This document shows positions 14,296-21,320 of a stretch of DNA of 64,000 bases, piece after piece. Source of the DNA: an uncultured Pseudomonadota bacterium. GTDB lineage: Bacteria; Pseudomonadota; Gammaproteobacteria; Steroidobacterales; Steroidobacteraceae. The stretch spans positions 6,267 to 70,266 of the forward strand of contig CADEFQ010000009.1 of assembly GCA_902826635.1 (NCBI GenBank), in the 5' to 3' direction. The notes under the pieces were generated by a model, which saw nothing but the letters and a program-made list of their open reading frames with translations, did not search any database and was not told the DNA's origin. The first letter of the stretch is position 1. Each line of letters opens with the position of its first letter. Both the position numbers and the translations under genes were made by a program.

Positions 14296-15249
14296 TCAAG
14301 GCCGGTGCCGCGCGCTCCCCGCCACTTCCTGCGTGATGCGAATTGCCGTTTCAAGCGCGCGCAAGCCGTCTTCGCCGCTCACGACCGGTGCCTTGCCGTG
14401 GCGAGCGGCGTCGAGGAACGATTCGATCTCGGCGCGCAGCGCATCGCCCTGCTCGAAGTTCTGCTCCTCGATCGACACGGGAAGCTGACCCTCCGCGGGA
14501 CCCCCGTCACGCTTGCGGATCACGGTGAGAATGCGCTGCTGCAGGTCGAGGGACAGGTATGCGTCGTCCTGGAAGAGTCGCAGCTTGCGCTCGGTCTTCA
14601 GGCTCACGCGGCTTGCGGTCGTGTTCGCGACACAGCCGTTTTCGAAGCGGATGCGCGCATTCGCGATGTCGATCTCGTCGGAAAACACCGGCGCGCCGAC
14701 TGCTTCGACCGCGGCGATCGGGCTGCCGACGATCGACTGCACGATGTCGATGTCGTGGATCATCAGGTCGAGCACGACATTCACGTCGGTCCCGCGCTCC
14801 CGATACGGCGCGAGGCGATGGCATTCGATGAAGCGCGGCGTGCGCAGGTGCGGCTCTGCCGCGAGCACCGCCGGATTGAATCGTTCGAGATGCCCGACCT
14901 GCAGCACGCGCCCCGCGGACCGCGCCGCCTCGATCAGCTCGCGCGCTTGCTGCGCAGTCTCGGTGATCGGTTTTTCGACGAGCACGTGCGCGCCCGCGCG
15001 CAGGAAATCCCGGGCGATCGCGTAGTGCGCGGGTGTCGGCGTCACGACACTCACCGCGTCGACTTCACCCAGGAGTTCGCGATAGTCCGCGTGAGGCCTC
15101 GCACCGGTCTCCCCGGCGACTCGTGTTCGCGCCGCTTCGTTCGCATCGACCACCGCGACGAGCCGGCTGTTTGCGGCCTGCGCGTACTTCTGCGCGTGAA
15201 AGCGGCCGAGATAGCCGACGCCGATGACGGCCGTTCTGAATGGCGACAT
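14296..15249 (-). CDS. Gfo/Idh/MocA family oxidoreductase
   Basis: The 317-residue product has an N-terminal Rossmann domain (RTAVIGVGYLGRFHAQKYA) and the family's EKP motif (GAHVLVEKPITETAQQA). A C-terminal substrate domain follows with HLERFNPAV and DLMIHDIDIVQSIVG. These segments resemble the sugar-nucleotide dehydrogenases GnnA/WlbA (UDP-GlcNAc 3-dehydrogenase types), but the partner aminotransferase is not beside it, so the substrate stays open. It probably uses NAD(P) in the cytosol. First gene of the minus-strand run with the DsbA-like gene and aguB. Confidence 0.88.
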   Translation of the reverse strand: MSPFRTAVIGVGYLGRFHAQKYAQAANSRLVAVVDANEAARTRVAGETGARPHADYRELLGEVDAVSVVTPTPAHYAIARDFLRAGAHVLVEKPITETAQQARELIEAARSAGRVLQVGHLERFNPAVLAAEPHLRTPRFIECHRLAPYRERGTDVNVVLDLMIHDIDIVQSIVGSPIAAVEAVGAPVFSDEIDIANARIRFENGCVANTTASRVSLKTERKLRLFQDDAYLSLDLQQRILTVIRKRDGGPAEGQLPVSIEEQNFEQGDALRAEIESFLDAARHGKAPVVSGEDGLRALETAIRITQEVAGSARHRP

Positions 15250-15303
15250 CGAACAAGACTACAGCCAATGGCGGATGGCTCATAGCCGACCCGGTCGCGC
15301 TAA

Positions 15304-15309
15304 TATAAG
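15304..15309 (+). promoter_or_regulatory. -10-like element directly before a small membrane-protein gene
   Basis: TATAAG at 15304-15309 (part of an AT-rich TAATATAAG) ends five bases before the ATG at 15315. There is no Shine-Dalgarno sequence, so a leaderless message is plausible. The -35 is not recognisable. Confidence 0.35.
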
Positions 15310-15314
15310 CCTTC

Positions 15315-15608
15315 ATGTCGTCGTTCATCGAAAAGTACCGTGCGCGCCCCGCGCTCGCGCGCGAAGCAATCCTCGCGGGCGTCGCGATCTTCATCGGCGT
15401 CAGCGTGCTGCCGCTCGCCGTGTATTTCACGGGCATGAAGGTGCTCGGTCCGTACGCCGGTGGCGGGCTGTTCCGATTCTGGGGTGATTTTTTCGTCGGC
15501 CTCGCCCATGGCGGCCTGCCTTGGTGGCTCCTCGCGCTGGGCCCTTACGCCCTCGTGTTGGCCGGTCGAAGCTTTCGCCTCGCCTGGCGACGCAGCGCGG
15601 GAATGTGA
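15315..15608 (+). CDS. Small membrane protein, unknown function
   Basis: A 97-residue protein with two predicted transmembrane helices: LAREAILAGVAIFIGVSVLP through YFTGM, and LPWWLLALGPYALVLAG. A basic, arginine-rich C-terminus (RSFRLAWRRS) probably stays cytoplasmic. I do not recognise the family. Codon usage matches its neighbours. It diverges from the Gfo/Idh/MocA gene and precedes another small reading frame on the same strand. Confidence 0.65.
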   Translation: MSSFIEKYRARPALAREAILAGVAIFIGVSVLPLAVYFTGMKVLGPYAGGGLFRFWGDFFVGLAHGGLPWWLLALGPYALVLAGRSFRLAWRRSAGM

Positions 15609-15698
15609 ACTGCGTCACGTTTCCGGGTGCTCGGTCCCGCCGGCGCACTGGCGGTGCGACACTTCCCTTGTTGAACAATGAATTAGACCGGGGATGTG

Positions 15699-15917
15699 AT
15701 GAAAGACATGACGCAACGGGCGCCCGGGACGCCCGCCGGGCCCGTGACCCGGGGTGCAAGGGCCGATGCGAAGCGTGACAACACGCTGACGCGCATCAGC
15801 CTCGCGCTGACCCAGAACTTTGCAATCGACGACCTGAATCGCGGCTCGGATCCGTACAACACGACCGCCGGCGCGGGCCGCGCGGAAATCTGGCAAAAGC
15901 AACGCCTGCGACGCTAG
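15699..15917 (+). CDS. Small conserved-looking soluble protein, unknown function
   Basis: A 72-residue reading frame starting at ATG 15699 (a GTG lies one codon upstream). The N-terminal third is Pro/Gly/Ala-rich and likely disordered. The second half, ISLALTQNFAIDDLNRGSDP followed by YNTT, looks like a constrained motif and recalls small uncharacterised proteins of gammaproteobacteria. No signal peptide or membrane segment. The stop codon overlaps the convergent M28 peptidase gene by four bases. The coding call rests on this motif and on codon-position GC; function unknown. Confidence 0.55.
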   Translation: MKDMTQRAPGTPAGPVTRGARADAKRDNTLTRISLALTQNFAIDDLNRGSDPYNTTAGAGRAEIWQKQRLRR

Positions 15918-17608
15918 GGCCGCTCGCCGCGGCTGCGGTCGCGCGCCGCGCGAAATTCGCTGCCGACGTTCCAGTCCGGAAAGCTCGTCTCGTTCGCGAG
16001 CCGCGATCCGATCGCGTACAGGAGATCGACTACTTCGAGCCCGCCACCCAGCTGCACGCCGGGCTCATAGTTGTCGCCCACCTGGTGATAGCGCCTGGCG
16101 ACGTAGTCCGCCTCGCGCGCCTGCCCCATCGCGGGACCACCATCCACATCGTCGATCCCGGTCTTCACATAGAGCGCGGGCACGCCCGCCTGCGCGAAGT
16201 TGAAATGATCCGAACGGTAGAAATGGCCCTTCTCGGGCTGCGATTCGGGCACCGGCGTGATACCACGACGCGCGGCTTCCTCGGCAAGATAGCGCTCGAG
16301 CTCCGAGGCGCCCGCACCGACGACACGCACATCGCGCGTCGGGCCGCCGAAATAGAGCGCGTCCATGTTGAAAACGGCGACCGTTTTCGCGAGCGGAACG
16401 AGCGGATGCGCCACATAGTATTCGCTGCCGAGGAGCCCCTGCTCTTCGGCCGTGACGGCGAGAAATACCACCGTGCGATCCGGTCGTGCCCGCGCGCGGC
16501 GGAACGCATCCGCGATTGCGAGTACGCCCGCGACGCCGGTCGCGTTGTCCACGGCGCCGTTGAAGGTCTGATCGCCCTCGCCGCCCTGGGTACGCCCGAG
16601 GTGGTCCCAATGCGCCACGAAGAAAACGTATTCGCCGGGCCGCCGGCTGCCGGGGAACGCCGCAAGCACGTTGGCCGAACTCGACTTGCGCAAGACGTTG
16701 CGGACGCGGCCGCTTGCACGCACGTCGAGTGGGACCGGTTTGAAGCCACGCGTGCTGGCGGCCTTCTTGAGCGTCTCGAAATCGTGGCCCGACGCTGCGA
16801 GCAGCGCGGCCGCGCGCTCACGCGTTACCCACCCTTCGATCGCGACACGGCCCGCACGGGCGTCGGCGCTCTGCATGTCGAGCTGGGGGTTCGCCCAGCT
16901 GTTCACGACGGTCGCCCAGCCGTATGCGGCGGGCTCCGTCTCGTGCACGATGATCGCGGCCGCGGCGCCTTGCCTCGCCGCTTCCTCGAACTTGTAGGTC
17001 CAGCGACCGTAGTACGTCAACGCGCGGCCGCGAAAAAGCGTGTCGTCGCCCGTCGCGTAACCCGGATCGTTGATCAGGATCAGCGCGGTCTTGCCCTTCA
17101 TGTCGAGGCCCGCATAATCGTTCCAGCCGTACTCGGGCGCCACTACACCGTGCCCGACAAAAACGACGGGACTGTCCTCGATCGCGACGGCGGGCACCTG
17201 ACGCTTTGTGAATACCACCGCGTCCACACCGAACGCAGTGGCCTGCGGGCCGCGAGGTGTACTGAAGACCAGCTCCGGTTCCGGCAGCGGCGCGATTTCC
17301 ACGAGCGGCACGGACTGGACGTAACTTCCGCCGCCGATCGGTTGCGCGCCGAGCTTCCGGAATTCATCGACGAGATAGGCGACTGTCTTCTCCTCGCCGG
17401 CCGAGGCCGGCTTGCGGCCTTCGAACGCGTCGTCGGCCAGCGCGGCGATGTGCCGCTCGTAGACCTGCGCCGACACCTGGGGAGCCACCGATCCCTGGGG
17501 CGCGGGCGGTCGTGGTGCATCGGCGTGCGCCGCGGCGGCGAGCGCCAGCGACAGCACGGGAACCGCAAGCAGGCGGCGACTGTCAGAGAGGCGATGCAGA
17601 ACGTTCAT
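15914..17608 (-). CDS. Exported M28-family zinc metallopeptidase with PA domain
   Basis: The 564-residue product begins with a Sec signal (LLAVPVLSLALAAAAHAD). A PA-like inserted domain lies around GKTALILINDPGY and AAIIVHETEPA. The M28 domain shows the zinc-site series: His in VAHWDHLG, bridging Asp in GAVDNATGVAG, EE in TAEEQGLLGSEYY, Asp in VFNMDALYF and His in YRSDHFNFAQ. This is the aminopeptidase/glutamate carboxypeptidase-like pattern and looks catalytically complete. Predicted periplasmic or secreted exopeptidase. The start at 17608 overlaps the stop of the upstream small membrane-protein gene (ATGA). Confidence 0.93.
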   Translation of the reverse strand: MNVLHRLSDSRRLLAVPVLSLALAAAAHADAPRPPAPQGSVAPQVSAQVYERHIAALADDAFEGRKPASAGEEKTVAYLVDEFRKLGAQPIGGGSYVQSVPLVEIAPLPEPELVFSTPRGPQATAFGVDAVVFTKRQVPAVAIEDSPVVFVGHGVVAPEYGWNDYAGLDMKGKTALILINDPGYATGDDTLFRGRALTYYGRWTYKFEEAARQGAAAAIIVHETEPAAYGWATVVNSWANPQLDMQSADARAGRVAIEGWVTRERAAALLAASGHDFETLKKAASTRGFKPVPLDVRASGRVRNVLRKSSSANVLAAFPGSRRPGEYVFFVAHWDHLGRTQGGEGDQTFNGAVDNATGVAGVLAIADAFRRARARPDRTVVFLAVTAEEQGLLGSEYYVAHPLVPLAKTVAVFNMDALYFGGPTRDVRVVGAGASELERYLAEEAARRGITPVPESQPEKGHFYRSDHFNFAQAGVPALYVKTGIDDVDGGPAMGQAREADYVARRYHQVGDNYEPGVQLGGGLEVVDLLYAIGSRLANETSFPDWNVGSEFRAARDRSRGERP

Positions 17609-17892
17609 CGTGGCCAATAGAGCCAGCCGGCGAACGCGAGCGCCGTGAGAAGCGCAAGGTGCGCGGCGGCGCGCCAGGCGCGGTTGCGGATTTCCCCGAT
17701 GAAACTCGTGGCGGCGAGCGACGTCAGCACGAATGCGAGCGCGATCGCCCGCAGCAGCGGCCCGCGCTCCTCGGCGAACCGGTCGGCGTGCTCGGGCAGG
17801 AAGAGCATCACGATCGCCGTGAGGGCAAGTGCGACGAAGATCGACAATGTCGATCCCATCACGATTCCGATGAGCATGGCGAGTGGTCGCAT
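17605..17892 (-). CDS. Small membrane protein upstream of M28 peptidase
   Basis: A 95-residue protein starting MRPLAMLIGIVMGS with three hydrophobic segments (PLAMLIGIVMGSTLSIFVALAL, AIALAFVLTSLAATSF, AAHLALLTALAFAGWLYW). GGAG four bases before the ATG supports the start. A much longer in-frame ORF continues upstream but is antisense to prc and is not believed. Translational coupling (ATGA) to the M28 peptidase suggests a functional link. Family not recognised. Confidence 0.7.
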   Translation of the reverse strand: MRPLAMLIGIVMGSTLSIFVALALTAIVMLFLPEHADRFAEERGPLLRAIALAFVLTSLAATSFIGEIRNRAWRAAAHLALLTALAFAGWLYWPR

Positions 17893-17991
17893 GATCTCCA
17901 GCCGGGTGAGCGGCGTGACGGGCTTGCCGCCTGCCGCCTTGCGTTCTAGCCTAGACTGTCCATTGTAACCGAGCTTCCAACGAGCCCCCGA

Positions 17992-20094
17992 ATGCCCACA
18001 CGCCGCCTCCCTGCCGGCTTTCTCGCCTCCGCACTCGCCGCGGTCCTCGCCGTGCTCGCGAGCTCGTCGCAAGCGCCGGCCGGTACCTCCGCCCTGCCGC
18101 CCGGCGCGATCGCGCCGTCGGAACGCCACCGGCTCGTGGCGCGCCGTGTCGGCATGATTCTCGAGGACACGCACTACCGTCGCACCGACATCGACGATCG
18201 CATGTCGGCGCAGGTCTACGAGCGCTACCTCGATTTCCTCGACGGCCAGCACAGTTATTTCCTCGCGAGCGACATCGCGGAGTTCGAGCGTTATCGACTG
18301 CGCTTCGACGACATGATCCGCACCGGCGAGATCGAACCGGCCTACCTGATCTTCGCGCGCTTCCAGCAGCGCAATCGCGAGCGCATCAAGTTCGCGCTCG
18401 CGCAACTCGACAAGGAGCCCGACTGGACCGTGAATGAAACCTTTGAATTCGACCGCGCGAAGGCGAGCTGGGCCGCGGACGCGGCTGCACTCGACGAGCT
18501 GTGGAGAAAGCGCGTCAAGAACGACGCGCTCGGACTGCTGCTGGCCGGCAAGACCTGGTCGGATGCGAGCGACACGCTGCGCAAGCGCTACGACCGGGTG
18601 CTGAAGCGTGTCGACCAGGTGTCGGCCGAGGACGTCTTCGAGAACCTGATGAACGCGTACGCGCGTACCTACGATCCGCATTCGAGCTATTTCTCGCCGC
18701 GCAACTCCGAGGAATACCGCATCCAGATGAGCCTCAACTACGAGGGCATCGGCGCCTCGCTGCAGCTCATCGATGATTTCGTCACCGTGATGAACGTGAT
18801 CGAAGGTGGCCCCGCCGCCGTCGCGGGCACGCTGAAGCCGACCGATCGCATCGTCGCCGTCGCGCAGGGTGACGACAGCGCATTCACGGACGTGATTGGC
18901 TGGCGCATCGACGACGTGGTGCAGCTCATTCGCGGCAAGGGCGGTACGCTGGTGCGCCTGCGCATACTGCCGGGCGGCGCCGCCCCCGGCACCGCGGAAA
19001 AAACCCTCGCGTTTACCCGCAATAAAGTCACGCTCGATGCGCAGGCGGCGCAGAAGTCGGTCCACACGCTCGAACGCGACGGGCGCAGCTACCGGATCGG
19101 CGTGATCAACGTGCCTGGCTTCTACCAGGACATCGCGGCACAGAACGCCGGCGACCAGGACTACCGCAGCACCACGCGCGACGTGCATCGGCTGATCGAC
19201 GAGCTGCAGACAGAGAAGATCGACGGCCTCGTGCTCGATCTGCGCGGCAACGGCGGCGGCTACCTGCCCGAAGCCACCGCGCTCACCGGCCTCTTCATCG
19301 ACCGTGGCCCCGTCGTGCAGTTGCGGGATGCCGGTGGCCGCACCGAAGTGCTCGATGATCCCGAACCGGGCGTGGTCTACGCGGGCCCGCTCGCCGTGCT
19401 CGTCGATCGCTTCAGCGCATCGGCCTCCGAAATCTTCGCCGGCGCGATCCAGGACTACCGTCGCGGCATCGTCCTCGGCCAGCAGACTTTCGGCAAAGGC
19501 ACGGTGCAGAACCTCGTGCCGCTCGACGGCTACGTGAAAAAGCCGGTCAACGGCCAGCTCACCGTGACGATCGGCAAGTTCTATCGCATCACCGGCGAGA
19601 GCACGCAGTTGCGTGGCGTGTCGCCCGATGTCCCCCTCGCCTCGCTGATCGATCTCGACGACGTCGGGGAAAGCGCCCTCGACGAGGCGTTGCCGTGGGA
19701 TCGTATCCCCGGCGTGCCGTTCCGCTCGGCGCAGCGCGAAGGCTTCCTGCCTGCGACACTCGCAAGCGAGGAAGGCGCGCGCGCTGCGGCCGATCCCGAC
19801 TATCGCTGGCTGGTTGCCGATATCGCAGCCGTCGACCAGGTCCGCAAGCAGACCGCTGTTTCGCTCAACCTGAAGGCGCGCCGCGAAGAACGTACTGCGC
19901 TCGACCGCGACCGGCTCGCGCGCGAGAACGCCCGTCGCGTCGCACTGAATCAACCGCCGCTTAAGACTGCCGAAGAGATCAAGACCGACGACGCCACGGA
20001 CATCGTGCTGAACCAGGCGACCGAAGTCATGGCGGACATGGTCGGCGGCCCGTCCAAAGGCCTCGCGCCCAAAACGGTGTCGCGCACTCCGTAA
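17992..20094 (+). CDS. prc: Carboxy-terminal processing protease Prc/Tsp
   Basis: Prc is a periplasmic S41 serine protease that degrades or trims proteins from their C-termini, including lipoproteins and tagged peptides. The 700-residue product has an N-terminal signal (AGFLASALAAVLAVLASSS), the N-terminal helical domain with TYDPHSSYFSPRNSEEY, a PDZ domain (NYEGIGASLQLIDDFVTVMNVIEGGPA) and the protease core. Catalytic Ser477 (FSASASEIF), Asp488 and Lys502 (TFGKGTVQ) have exactly the spacing of E. coli Tsp Ser430/Asp441/Lys455. The C-terminal domain is also present. It stands alone and diverges from the small membrane-protein gene. Confidence 0.96.
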   Translation: MPTRRLPAGFLASALAAVLAVLASSSQAPAGTSALPPGAIAPSERHRLVARRVGMILEDTHYRRTDIDDRMSAQVYERYLDFLDGQHSYFLASDIAEFERYRLRFDDMIRTGEIEPAYLIFARFQQRNRERIKFALAQLDKEPDWTVNETFEFDRAKASWAADAAALDELWRKRVKNDALGLLLAGKTWSDASDTLRKRYDRVLKRVDQVSAEDVFENLMNAYARTYDPHSSYFSPRNSEEYRIQMSLNYEGIGASLQLIDDFVTVMNVIEGGPAAVAGTLKPTDRIVAVAQGDDSAFTDVIGWRIDDVVQLIRGKGGTLVRLRILPGGAAPGTAEKTLAFTRNKVTLDAQAAQKSVHTLERDGRSYRIGVINVPGFYQDIAAQNAGDQDYRSTTRDVHRLIDELQTEKIDGLVLDLRGNGGGYLPEATALTGLFIDRGPVVQLRDAGGRTEVLDDPEPGVVYAGPLAVLVDRFSASASEIFAGAIQDYRRGIVLGQQTFGKGTVQNLVPLDGYVKKPVNGQLTVTIGKFYRITGESTQLRGVSPDVPLASLIDLDDVGESALDEALPWDRIPGVPFRSAQREGFLPATLASEEGARAAADPDYRWLVADIAAVDQVRKQTAVSLNLKARREERTALDRDRLARENARRVALNQPPLKTAEEIKTDDATDIVLNQATEVMADMVGGPSKGLAPKTVSRTP

Positions 20095-20112
20095 GTCCTT
20101 GTTTTTAGTGTC

Positions 20113-20154
20113 TATGGTGTTGTAGTTGACTACAACACCATATGGCAGTACGAT
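20113..20154 (+). promoter_or_regulatory. 30-bp palindromic operator overlapping the efflux operon promoter
   Basis: Two perfect 13-bp inverted arms (20113-20125 and 20130-20142) flank a TTGA centre. A -35 element TTGACT (20126-20131) begins at the centre of the palindrome, and TACGAT (20149-20154) follows after 17 bp as a -10. The ribosome binding site of the first efflux gene is 19 bases further on. This arrangement fits a repressor site blocking RNA polymerase. An alternative is a hairpin terminating prc transcription, but no T-run follows it. Confidence 0.65.
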
Positions 20155-20189
20155 CGCCTCGCCTGACAGCTCAGGGAGGTCGATCCGCC

Positions 20190-21302
20190 ATGCGCACCGC
20201 CGCCGTTTACCCCGTCGCCGCACTCGCCGCCCTGCTCGCGGGCTGTGGCGGTGGCTCCTCCGCCGAAGCCGCGAAGGCGGATGCGGCGCCCGCCATTCCC
20301 GTCGAGGTTGCGAAAGCCACTCGCGGTGAAATGGTCGCCCGCTACACGGGAACGGCAACACTCGAAGCCGAGGCCGATGCCGACGTGATCGCCCGCGTGG
20401 GCGGTGAGGTGGCGCGCGTGCGCGTCGAGGAAGGCGACCGGGTGCGGGAAGGCGACGTGCTCGCCGTCCTCGACGGACGCCAACTGCGTCTCGAAGCCGC
20501 CCAGGCACGCGCGAAGTTCGCGAAGAGCGAACGCGACTATCGCCGCCAGATCGAGCTGCACGACAAGGGCCTCGTGTCGGCGGGCGCGTTCGAGGGCTTG
20601 AAGTTCGATCTCGAGAATCTGCGCGCGACCTACGAACTCGCCGAATTGCAGCTGTCGTACACGGAGATCCGCGCACCGTTCGCCGGACTCGTCGCCTCGC
20701 GCTTCGTCAAGGTCGGCCAGAACGTGCCGCAGGGCGCGAAGACCTTCCGCATCACCGACCCGACGCCGCTCAAGGCGAGCGTGTACGTGCCCGAGCGCGA
20801 ACTCGCGCGCCTCGCACCGGGCCAGAACGCCGTGGCGCAGATCGACGCCCTGGGCGGTCACGCGTTCCCCGCCCGCGTGACGCTCGTTTCTCCCGCCATC
20901 GATCCCGCCACGGCGACCTTCAAGGTCACGCTCGAGCTCGTGGACAGCGAGGGCGTGCTGAAGCCCGGCATGTTCGCGCGCGTCGGCATCGTGTTCGAGC
21001 GCAAACCGGCGGCATTGCAGGTACCACGCGTCGCGATCCTCGAAGCGGACGGTACGGCGAGCCTGTTCGTGATCCAGGACGGCAAGGCGGTGCAGCGCGC
21101 CGTGACGACCGGGCTCGCCGACGGCGGCAACATCGAAGTCACGCACGGCATCGAAGCCGGTGACTCGATCGTGATTGTCGGCCAGAACGGTTTGAAGAGC
21201 GGCAATCCGGTTCGTGTCGTCTCGCTCGAGACGAAACCAACGACGGCGTTGCGCGCCGCCGCCGATCAGGTCGCCGCGGACCAGCGCACGGTCAACCGCT
21301 GA
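20190..21302 (+). CDS. RND efflux periplasmic adaptor lipoprotein (membrane fusion protein)
   Basis: The 370-residue product is an HlyD/AcrA-like adaptor. It has a lipoprotein signal (VAALAALLAGCGGG), lipoyl halves (DADVIARVGGEVARVRVEEGDRVREGDVLAVLD and LSYTEIRAPFAGLVASRFVKVGQNVPQG), a helical hairpin between them (about 105-140), a beta-barrel and a C-terminal membrane-proximal domain (GQNGLKSGNPVRVVS). It links inner-membrane pumps to an outer-membrane channel. AGGGAGGT at 20173-20180 sets the start. Two RND pump genes follow; no TolC-type gene is in the operon, so the channel must be encoded elsewhere. Confidence 0.94.
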   Translation: MRTAAVYPVAALAALLAGCGGGSSAEAAKADAAPAIPVEVAKATRGEMVARYTGTATLEAEADADVIARVGGEVARVRVEEGDRVREGDVLAVLDGRQLRLEAAQARAKFAKSERDYRRQIELHDKGLVSAGAFEGLKFDLENLRATYELAELQLSYTEIRAPFAGLVASRFVKVGQNVPQGAKTFRITDPTPLKASVYVPERELARLAPGQNAVAQIDALGGHAFPARVTLVSPAIDPATATFKVTLELVDSEGVLKPGMFARVGIVFERKPAALQVPRVAILEADGTASLFVIQDGKAVQRAVTTGLADGGNIEVTHGIEAGDSIVIVGQNGLKSGNPVRVVSLETKPTTALRAAADQVAADQRTVNR

Positions 21303-21320
21303 TTCGTCCCGGGGGTCGTC

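Noticed and set aside
16085..17620. A 511-codon plus-strand frame over the M28 peptidase
   Set aside because: Arg/Asp/Gly-rich composition without motifs; the opposite strand encodes a complete zinc peptidase with signal peptide.
20113..20142. The palindrome as an intrinsic terminator of prc
   Set aside because: Its arms are AT-containing and no T-run follows on the plus strand, while promoter elements overlap it with correct spacing. Operator is the better reading, though a dual role is not excluded.
17605..20676. A 1023-codon minus-strand frame antisense to prc and the efflux adaptor
   Set aside because: It is a high-GC shadow: the plus strand has Prc with full catalytic residues. Only its last 95 codons (17605-17892) form a believable gene with its own ribosome binding site.
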